Shown: piece by piece, positions 57,640 through 64,000 of the stretch
Position numbering within the stretch: position 1 is the first letter of the stretch
Layout of the letters: each line of letters begins with the position of its first letter
Assembly (NCBI RefSeq): GCF_003268395.1
Contig: NZ_LQXQ01000005.1
Location: 55,016 to 119,015, forward strand
Reading direction: 5' to 3'
Source of the DNA: Acinetobacter sp. CFCC 10889
GTDB taxonomy: Bacteria; Pseudomonadota; Gammaproteobacteria; Pseudomonadales; Moraxellaceae
DNA length: 64,000 nt
Program-made: the position numbers and the translations under genes
Notes under the pieces: generated by a model
What the model saw: only the letters and a program-made list of their open reading frames with translations
Told to the model about the DNA's origin: nothing
Databases searched by the model: none

Positions 57640-58740
57640 CTATAAACGTTTCATCACATCATCTAAATCACTTTCTGATTTTGATAATTGATCTAAACTT
57701 TTCAATGTTTGGGCTCTATTTCTACTTAAGTCTGAAATTAATCCAAAAGCCTCAATAAATCTATTTAATTCTTTTTTAGCATCAACATAACCTTGCTTGC
57801 GAAGTAAAGTTACACTTTCTTCTGAAAAATCTAATAAGTTCTTAAAATTTAAACCCAATTGCTGATCAGGTCGTATCTCAAGAATATTTACATCAGGAAA
57901 ATCATGACGGTGCCATAATGCACCATGATCTAAATGCACAACAATAATATGTGTACATCCTGCATCAACTAATGGCGTAATAGGCGTATTCCCCTGTGCT
58001 TTTAATGCTCCACCTAATCCACCATCCACAAACCGATTACCTTGTGCATCTTGCTCTGGCTGAAAAATTAAAGGTAAAGCTGCTGATGCTAAAATAAATT
58101 TTTTCTGATCCTCAGGGCTTAAATTTTGTATTTTATAAAACTCAGAATATTGATTATCTATCCCTAAAAACTCTGCTTTTACAAAATCCTTAATGGAACT
58201 TAAAGATTCAAAGAAATTAGCTAAAGCAGCTTCCCTGTCTTTAATTTTATAAGTCGAAATATAAAATGGAATTGCAGATTTCAATTTTTCTAAATTCAGA
58301 AATTCTTGCATCATTTCAGTGAGTGGCTCATGCTTACAAAAACCCTCAACCGATTTAACTTCTAGGCGATTAAATAAAACACCTAATAAAGCGGGCACCC
58401 AACCTATAGGTGTTGCCAATCTTAAACCTGAAGCAAGAAGTAAACTAATATAAGCTCCAGCATCTAATTTTTTATTAAACCCTATATGCTCTTTTAAATT
58501 TTCAAAACCTTTCATTTGGATCGGTTTTATTTGAGGTAATTTATCCCAAAGCTGATCTAGATGAGAAATGCCTTGATCAAAATTATCTGCTGATAATAGT
58601 ACTGCACCATTTAAAGCACCAATACTTGCCCCCGCTAACATATCGATTTCTAAACCAAGTTCTTGTATGGCTTTCAACACACCAACATGATATGCACCTT
58701 TTGCTCCACCACCTGATAACACGATTCCCAATTTAGCCAT
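57640..58740 (-). CDS. Patatin-like phospholipase of the dynamin operon
   Basis: A predicted lipid acyl hydrolase. The ATG at 58740 gives MAKLGIVLSGGGAKGAYHVGVL, with the oxyanion-hole GGGAKG. LAGASIGALNG (Ser nucleophile) and NRFVDGGLGG (Asp of the Ser-Asp dyad) follow; all catalytic parts are intact. The 366 residues lack a signal or TM anchor, but a hydrophobic stretch (about residues 110-130, LRLATPIGWVPALLGVLF) could touch membranes. The start codon lies within the last codons of the RdcB-like gene (8-bp overlap), so the two are translationally coupled. It is unlike the lipoprotein patatin at 45249. No cyclic-nucleotide synthase is nearby, so it is not an obvious CBASS effector. Confidence 0.9.
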   Translation of the reverse strand: MAKLGIVLSGGGAKGAYHVGVLKAIQELGLEIDMLAGASIGALNGAVLLSADNFDQGISHLDQLWDKLPQIKPIQMKGFENLKEHIGFNKKLDAGAYISLLLASGLRLATPIGWVPALLGVLFNRLEVKSVEGFCKHEPLTEMMQEFLNLEKLKSAIPFYISTYKIKDREAALANFFESLSSIKDFVKAEFLGIDNQYSEFYKIQNLSPEDQKKFILASAALPLIFQPEQDAQGNRFVDGGLGGALKAQGNTPITPLVDAGCTHIIVVHLDHGALWHRHDFPDVNILEIRPDQQLGLNFKNLLDFSEESVTLLRKQGYVDAKKELNRFIEAFGLISDLSRNRAQTLKSLDQLSKSESDLDDVMKRL

Positions 58741-59647
58741 GTGAACGCACCTTAAAAAACTCATTAATCATACTATCGGCAACAGTTGCAATATCCGCAA
58801 TATGGAAAGGCAAGTGCTTAATCTCAGGCTTAACTAATTCTTGTTCATCTAATGTTTCCCATTGAGTCGCTAAAAAAGCATTTGGTGCAATGGATGGTTT
58901 AACCAAACTCCAATCCCCCATATATTCAATTAACTCAATATCATCAGATTTTTTCTTATCGCTGCACAACCATTGTTCACGTGGAATAATTTGATTTTCC
59001 TTTGATATAGAAAACTCTTTCTTTAATTGAATAATTAACTTATTTCTCAATAATTTAAAATATTCATCTTTGTTTGGAAAATTTGTGACTTTAGAGAAAT
59101 TTCCCCAATACAAATTATCCAAAGCAATATAAGATTTTGAAATAATTGAATAATGATTAAAGTCACCTGCCTCCCATGATGAAAAAACCAAATCTAGTTG
59201 TGTTTTAGCTGCATCAGATGACTTGAGAACTTGAACATCCTGAATTAAATCTTGTGTATGTAAACTCAGTAAATTTACTTGCTCACGAATATCAATCACT
59301 ACATCTGTAACTTTTGCCAAATGTTGTTGTGTTTTACTCAATGAACTCGAAATTTGTGAGATTGCAACTGAATGCTCATTCACATTCTGCGATAAAGTTT
59401 TTAACCACCCCTCACAAGCTTGCAAGCCCGAGATGACATGATCATTTAAGTGTGCTTGTCTTAAATGTGCTTTACCTGAAACAGCATCCATAAAACGGTT
59501 TCTATGAGATGATCTCTTCTTAATCACTTTTTGCAAATCTTGCGATACACTGATGCCATTTACAAAATCTACTATCAACTTTTCATTTAAAAATTGAAAT
59601 TCATCTGATTTTTTTTCAGTGAGCAATTGTTCAAAACTTTGTTTCAT
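58733..59647 (-). CDS. RdcB/YjcZ-like coiled-coil partner of the dynamin-like GTPase
   Basis: The 304 residues have three parts. An N-terminal helical region is rich in basic residues (KKRSSHRNRFMDAV). A coiled coil runs over about residues 75-145 (SQISSSLSKTQQHLAKVTDVVIDIREQVNLLSL). A C-terminal globular domain includes VFSSWEAGDFNHYS and NAFLATQWETLDEQ. It follows the dynamin gene with an ATGA overlap, exactly as yjcZ (rdcB) follows yjdA (crfC/rdcA) in E. coli. There the pair acts as a GTPase partner system of a diguanylate cyclase. Assignment rests on position, length and coiled-coil layout; sequence identity to RdcB is not established here. Confidence 0.65.
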   Translation of the reverse strand: MKQSFEQLLTEKKSDEFQFLNEKLIVDFVNGISVSQDLQKVIKKRSSHRNRFMDAVSGKAHLRQAHLNDHVISGLQACEGWLKTLSQNVNEHSVAISQISSSLSKTQQHLAKVTDVVIDIREQVNLLSLHTQDLIQDVQVLKSSDAAKTQLDLVFSSWEAGDFNHYSIISKSYIALDNLYWGNFSKVTNFPNKDEYFKLLRNKLIIQLKKEFSISKENQIIPREQWLCSDKKKSDDIELIEYMGDWSLVKPSIAPNAFLATQWETLDEQELVKPEIKHLPFHIADIATVADSMINEFFKVRSHG

Positions 59648-62097
59648 ACAACATCTCCGAGAACTTCAGGTAAATATTTATTAATTGTTTGAGTTTCGAT
59701 TTGAATCGATTTATTTGTCGTTTCAATATCATTCATTAGATCTTTACGCACTTTCTTTTGTTCATAAGGCAGTTGCTCTGCGTCATAAGCTATTTGCAAC
59801 TCATTTACCAATTCCTCAATCTGTAAAGTAATTGCTTCTAGGTCAGTTTTTGTTTGATTATTAAATAAAACAAGACTTTTTTCTAATTCAAATTTCATTG
59901 GATTCGCTATAGATTGAAGAAAATTCTTTTCTATTTCACTAATAATCGTACCAAGTTTAATCTCTAAATATTTAATTTCTTTCATTTCATACCCCCAGTC
60001 TTTATTACCAGTCTTGTCACCAAACCAACGTCTCAATCCTGCAAAAATCTTTGTGGACTCAACACGCCTAGATGTATGTGATTCTTTAGAGTTTTCAGAC
60101 AGATTTAACTGGATAGTTGATTGAATACTTTTAAAATCAAATTTTAATGGGACAAGCTGAATCTCTATACCAGCCTGACCAAATTCTTGACTAATTTTAG
60201 AAATATTTGCAATAACAACTGTATTAACTTCTTCGACTACCTCATTAAATTCCTGAAAAATATCCTGAAAAATACCAGTTAATGAGCTTTCATATTCACA
60301 AGCCAATCCCTTAATTTTCTTATCTAAATAATCGCTCAAATCACGCATTTTATCTGCTTCTAATTTAATGACATCATATCTAAATGCATTGTTTAAAGAA
60401 TCTAATTCTGCTTTTAATGTACTCTTATCCTCTGCATATTTATCATTGATTTTTACTAATTTAACTATTTTTTCAAAACCACTTTTACCTATCTTCTCTT
60501 CTATTGCAGTTTGTTTATTAGCCTTGAATTCATCCACCGCATTTATTATATATGTAACTAGAGTTGGACGACTCAGCTCTTCAAAATCTTTAAATTTCTT
60601 TGAAATCTCATCTTGCGACTTTTTTACTACATTATCAACCTCGGTTAAAGATTTAGCTGCATATTCCTTTAATTGCTTTTTATCATTTTCTAATTTCACT
60701 AACGACTCTTTGATTTTTTTTAGCTCTGCCTCTGTCATTTGATATTCTTTATTAAAATGACCATGTACACTAAAATAATTTGTGACACTAGTAAAAATAC
60801 TATCCACATCACGCAAAGCTGACTGCATCGCAATTTTAGGTGCATTTTTATAACTTTCTTGAATAATATTTATCAAAGGTAATTCAATATTGCTCTTTTC
60901 CGCTACTTTTCGACTGAACTCTAAAACCTTATTTGCATCAAAGGTTTCCCATACAAGCTCTGCCATTTCACCAAAAGCTTTTTTTGCAAAATCTTGCACC
61001 CACTCTAGCTCATCAAAACTTGGTTTACCTTGATTTAACTCAATATAATTTTGAATACGTGTTGCTAAAAAAGCATCTTGTGCTGAGATACAATAAATAT
61101 TTTCAGCATGAATTTTGCCTTTTAACAAATCATTCGCCACAATATTTTTAGTTGTCGCTTGATCATCACCATTCGCATTTTTCTGATCAAACTTATTGAC
61201 CAAAGCAAAAAGTCGATCTTTTTCAATTTTAGGTAACTTCTCTAATTCTTCTCGAATATCTGCATCTGCTTGTGATTTAAGCTGAGTATAATCCATCACC
61301 ACCATAACAGCAGAACTGCGTTTCAGTTGCTGAGCAAAAATTTCTTTTAATTCAGGTAAATTTGCTTCATTCGGTCCTGGAGTATCAAGTAAAACCAAAT
61401 TACCCAAATGTTCTTCTTGTTGCGCTAACTCTGTAAACTCGACTTCGATTCGAGGCAAGGCATTGATTTCTTTATAAGCTGAGAATGGGAAACCATATTC
61501 AGGATAATCTTCTACAATAATTCGTGATAAACGCACCAAATCATTTAAATGTGCTAAAAAGCTAAAAATAGCTTCTTCACCTTTATAACCTTCTTTAAAT
61601 TTATAGCCAGCTTGAATATTTTGAATTAACTCTAAAATTTCCTGATAGCTCGAAACACGATCATCTTCAGCATATTGCACTAAATTTAATACTTTTAATT
61701 TTGCAATATATTCATTAATAGAACTGACATCACAACTTAGAATAGGCTCTTTTTGTCCTTTTACATGTGCAATCAATGTTGGCAACGATGTCATTGGACG
61801 ATTACGATTTGGTAATATTTCACGCCCAACGATTGCATTGATCGTTGTAGATTTTCCTGCTTTCATTGTACCAACAACAGCCAACACCACTTCAAATTTT
61901 TCTAATTTAATGTATTCACCTTGTAATACACTTTTCATTTCAGGCACAGACTTACTATCAAGAACTAATGGCTTTGTAACATCATATTCAGGAACTAAAT
62001 GGTTTTTTTCTAACTCCCCCAAAAGTTGTTGTTGATTAAAAAGTACTTTTTGAAGTTGTTGTTTCAAACCATTCAATAAAGCGATATTGGTTTCCAT
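59644..62097 (-). CDS. crfC: Dynamin-like GTPase, CrfC/YjdA (RdcA) homologue
   Basis: A large GTPase expected to assemble and act on membranes or as a scaffold. From the ATG at 62097 (GAGGA six bases upstream) it has 817 residues. The GTPase domain has G1 VVGTMKAGKSTTINAIVG (about residues 74-92), followed by REILPNRNRPMTSLPTLI, nearly identical to E. coli CrfC. G3 LLDTPGPNEANLPEL and G4 VNKFDQ come next. The rest is long helical stalk with strong coiled-coil character (about 465-520 and 750-815) and a basic/Trp patch LRRWFGDKTGNKDWGYE near residue 690. E. coli CrfC binds the sliding clamp in one report and partners DgcE in another. The operon with a phospholipase suggests membrane work. Confidence 0.93.
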   Translation of the reverse strand: METNIALLNGLKQQLQKVLFNQQQLLGELEKNHLVPEYDVTKPLVLDSKSVPEMKSVLQGEYIKLEKFEVVLAVVGTMKAGKSTTINAIVGREILPNRNRPMTSLPTLIAHVKGQKEPILSCDVSSINEYIAKLKVLNLVQYAEDDRVSSYQEILELIQNIQAGYKFKEGYKGEEAIFSFLAHLNDLVRLSRIIVEDYPEYGFPFSAYKEINALPRIEVEFTELAQQEEHLGNLVLLDTPGPNEANLPELKEIFAQQLKRSSAVMVVMDYTQLKSQADADIREELEKLPKIEKDRLFALVNKFDQKNANGDDQATTKNIVANDLLKGKIHAENIYCISAQDAFLATRIQNYIELNQGKPSFDELEWVQDFAKKAFGEMAELVWETFDANKVLEFSRKVAEKSNIELPLINIIQESYKNAPKIAMQSALRDVDSIFTSVTNYFSVHGHFNKEYQMTEAELKKIKESLVKLENDKKQLKEYAAKSLTEVDNVVKKSQDEISKKFKDFEELSRPTLVTYIINAVDEFKANKQTAIEEKIGKSGFEKIVKLVKINDKYAEDKSTLKAELDSLNNAFRYDVIKLEADKMRDLSDYLDKKIKGLACEYESSLTGIFQDIFQEFNEVVEEVNTVVIANISKISQEFGQAGIEIQLVPLKFDFKSIQSTIQLNLSENSKESHTSRRVESTKIFAGLRRWFGDKTGNKDWGYEMKEIKYLEIKLGTIISEIEKNFLQSIANPMKFELEKSLVLFNNQTKTDLEAITLQIEELVNELQIAYDAEQLPYEQKKVRKDLMNDIETTNKSIQIETQTINKYLPEVLGDVV

Positions 62098-62183
62098 GAT
62101 CATTCCTCAATATAAATTAAATAACACAATAATTTTTTATACATTTAAGTTTCTAAAATTTAAAACTTGTAATTTTTCAAAAA

Positions 62184-63095
62184 CTACAACCCCAAATACT
62201 TTTTCAAACCAACCTCTATTTCACTTTGCATTTGCTGTGGATTCACCACTTTGACATGTGGAATCCAATAACGAATCAAAGGCATAATTTGATTTTGATG
62301 GCTAATTTGACTTGAAATAAGCAAACCTCCATCCTTTAACTCTTTGACAATCTGTTGTTCAGGAAACAATGCACGTTGCTTAAAATGCATTGCAACATCA
62401 GCATGTACAGATAGCACTACTTCAGATTTTTCTTGTCCAAACCAGATACTATTCTCATTTTCAAGTTGCGCTAAAACGTCAGGATCAGGTTTAAATGACA
62501 ACAACTCATGATGATCATAATTTTGTGTCATACGACTGAGACGATAAGTACGTAACTGATGCTTACGAACAGCCGCCAAATACCAACTTCCATGATGATG
62601 AATCAGGCGATAAGGCTGCACGACACGAGGTTCATGATTGTAATTAAATGCAATATGTTTATATTCCTGAATTGCTTTACTTATAGAGTCAAACAAAGAT
62701 TTAAACTGCACAGCATCTTCAAAAAAATTGCCTTTTGCTGAATATACAGGAGCATTTTGTTGATCAAGCAATTCTTTTAAAAATGATGGATTTAAACTTG
62801 GATATAAGTCAGCCACACCAGAAACATCAGCAAATCTTTTTAAATCTTTAATATTCAGCTTTCCCAAGCTCTTTACAGATAAATGAATCTTTTTAGTTTC
62901 TTTATCCTTTTCTAAGACCAATCCAGTCGCTCTAAATCTGTCGAAATCTCTTAAAATCGTACGTTGACTCGTTTTAAATTCTTCTGCCAATGTCGCAATA
63001 TCTAAGGCATCCCCGGCATTCAGTTTAATTAAAATTTGAACCAAACGATCTGCTAAACGTTCGTGTCCTTTTATTTCTTCTGTACGACTTTTCAT
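62184..63095 (-). CDS. WYL-domain transcriptional regulator
   Basis: The 303 residues (ATG 63095) have an N-terminal helix-turn-helix, about residues 12-65, with IATLAEEFKTSQRTILRDFDRF. A WYL domain spans about 140-215, with EYKHIAFNYN, VQPYRLIHHHGSWYLAAV and RTYRLSRM. A C-terminal WCX extension follows. WYL proteins such as BrxR and CapW repress phage-defence operons and sense a nucleic-acid-like ligand. It is the first gene of the set, 86 bp before the dynamin start. Two matching inverted repeats upstream are the likely operators. Confidence 0.92.
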   Translation of the reverse strand: MKSRTEEIKGHERLADRLVQILIKLNAGDALDIATLAEEFKTSQRTILRDFDRFRATGLVLEKDKETKKIHLSVKSLGKLNIKDLKRFADVSGVADLYPSLNPSFLKELLDQQNAPVYSAKGNFFEDAVQFKSLFDSISKAIQEYKHIAFNYNHEPRVVQPYRLIHHHGSWYLAAVRKHQLRTYRLSRMTQNYDHHELLSFKPDPDVLAQLENENSIWFGQEKSEVVLSVHADVAMHFKQRALFPEQQIVKELKDGGLLISSQISHQNQIMPLIRYWIPHVKVVNPQQMQSEIEVGLKKYLGL

Positions 63096-63151
63096 ACTTT
63101 CACTATGGTCAATGCACAACTATTTTCAGGTGCTATATTTACTTTAATTTG

Positions 63152-63166
63152 TGACAAGTGGTGTCA
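63152..63166. promoter_or_regulatory. Inverted repeat 1, candidate WYL-regulator operator
   Basis: TGACA-AGTGG-TGTCA followed by TTTTT, 57 bp upstream of the WYL gene start. Same arms and spacer length as inverted repeat 2. Confidence 0.6.
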
Positions 63167-63290
63167 TTTTTCAAAATATTTCTATATAAATCCAAAAATA
63201 TTTTTATAACAAAATCACTATATATAAAAACATTCTATAAATGAGGAAATCGTTAATCAAGCGAAAATATTTTTATTTTTTAAATGCTTT

Positions 63291-63305
63291 TGACACAAGC
63301 TGTCA
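63291..63305. promoter_or_regulatory. Inverted repeat 2, candidate WYL-regulator operator over a -35 element
   Basis: TGACA-CAAGC-TGTCA followed by TTTTC. Its left arm makes a perfect -35 box TTGACA (63290-63295) for the divergent gene, with TATCCA 17 bp on. Binding here would block that promoter. It is 139 bp from repeat 1. Confidence 0.6.
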
Positions 63306-63371
63306 TTTTCTTTATCCAAAATAAAAATACGTTCCAATGTAACTAAAAGTATTTTGAGTAAAGGTATAAAA

Positions 63372-63959
63372 ATGAAAGGTACAATTTTAGACTTCTCCAT
63401 CCAAACCAATAGCGGAATTATTTCAGGTGAGGATCAGCAACGATATACATTTATTGGAAGTGAATGGAAAGAACAAATATCACCGCAACGAGGCTTAAAA
63501 GTAGATTTTGATATCAATGAAAAACATCAAGCGATTGCTGTTTATAAAGACCTATTAACAACGCATTCTACAACACCAATCAACACTGAAACCAAAACTG
63601 AAGATCAATATCAATTTATGGATTGGTTTATAAAATGTCTGAAAAATTATGCTAATTTTAATGGTCGAGCACGTCGTAAAGAATATTGGTTTTTCCGTTT
63701 AGCTGTGTTCTTATTAACTTTGGCAATGATGATTATTGATACCGTTTTAGAAACAGAAGTTATTTTTACAGGTTTATTTACAATAGCTATGTTATTGCCT
63801 GACCTTGCAGTGAGTGTACGGCGTTTACATGATACTGAGCGCTCTGGATGGTGGTTTCTTATTGCCTTAATCCCGATTATTGGCTTTATTTTACTGATGA
63901 TTTGGTTTGCAAGCGAAGGAAAAAATCAACCTAATCTCTATGGAGAAGCGGCTAAATAA
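63372..63959 (+). CDS. OB-fold plus DUF805 membrane protein
   Basis: From the ATG at 63372 (AAAGG upstream) the 195 residues have two parts. An N-terminal cold-shock-like OB domain covers about 1-62 (MKGTILDFSIQTNSGIISGEDQQRYTFIGSEWK). A DUF805 membrane domain covers about 80-195, with FNGRARRKEYWFFRL, SVRRLHDTERSGWWFL and four TM helices. The function of DUF805 proteins is not established. It is divergent from the WYL gene and shares its regulatory region, so it may be a fifth member of the module. Confidence 0.87.
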   Translation: MKGTILDFSIQTNSGIISGEDQQRYTFIGSEWKEQISPQRGLKVDFDINEKHQAIAVYKDLLTTHSTTPINTETKTEDQYQFMDWFIKCLKNYANFNGRARRKEYWFFRLAVFLLTLAMMIIDTVLETEVIFTGLFTIAMLLPDLAVSVRRLHDTERSGWWFLIALIPIIGFILLMIWFASEGKNQPNLYGEAAK

Positions 63960-64000
63960 TTCTTTACTCTAAGTGCCATTTTAAAATTTTGGTGGTGTAT

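Noticed and set aside
57640..58740. Patatin as a CBASS effector (CapV)
   Set aside because: No CD-NTase, E1/E2 or other CBASS gene is adjacent. The coupled partners are the dynamin and its coiled-coil neighbour instead.
1..64000. CRISPR array, prophage or integron
   Set aside because: No regularly spaced direct repeats, no phage structural genes and no integrase were seen anywhere in the window.

Overview
The window looks like a chromosomal segment of an Acinetobacter species. The DNA is AT-rich with an A/T-ending codon habit. It carries typical Acinetobacter proteins: a DcaP-type porin with a Q-rich coiled coil, a PNAG (pga) locus, a CatM/BenM-like LysR regulator, a GltS glutamate symporter, and many small LxxC lipoproteins. 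The identification rests on recognising these proteins; no database search was possible.

Layout. 0-9 kb: end of a beta-carbonic anhydrase, a frameshifted alpha/beta hydrolase, a TonB-dependent receptor with a Fur-box-like site, nfuA, a rhomboid protease and two outer-membrane beta-barrel genes. 9-17 kb: a His-rich mini-lipoprotein, a conserved unknown, the Pit phosphate transporter with a Pho-box-like site, and metH. 17-21 kb: a small accessory patch (broken DUF2971 gene, DUF559 nuclease, NERD-UvrD helicase) set among CCTCCC palindromic repeats. 21-31 kb: cold-shock protein, a second-type peptide deformylase, a GGDEF protein, pnuC, a crotonase-family enzyme, an alpha/beta hydrolase with a TetR regulator, and an unusual subclass B3 metallo-beta-lactamase whose zinc ligands are replaced in the RQK pattern. 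31-35 kb: pgaB-pgaC-pgaD with pgaC frameshifted and no pgaA next to it. 35-45 kb: FKBP, yaeQ, a COG0523 GTPase, an MhpA-like hydroxylase, a TetR-MFS-LysR cluster and a thioesterase. 45-56 kb: a patatin lipoprotein, gltS, dcaP, a Bcr-type efflux pump, a YccS-type protein, a methyltransferase, folD, and tRNA-Cys plus tRNA-Leu.

56-64 kb holds the most interesting region. Four tightly packed minus-strand genes encode a WYL-domain regulator, a large dynamin-like GTPase closely resembling E. coli CrfC/YjdA (RdcA), a coiled-coil partner in the position of YjcZ/RdcB, and a patatin-like phospholipase. The last three overlap by 4 and 8 bp. The promoter region, shared with a divergent OB-fold/DUF805 membrane protein gene, carries two copies of the same inverted repeat (TGACA-N5-TGTCA). 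A WYL regulator followed by a membrane-remodelling GTPase and a lipase suggests a regulated membrane-acting stress or phage-defence module. This function is inferred, not shown.

Four genes (alpha/beta hydrolase, DUF2971, pgaC and a 69-codon hypothetical) each become intact by adding or removing one base. They are either real pseudogenes or base-call errors, and raw-read checking would decide.
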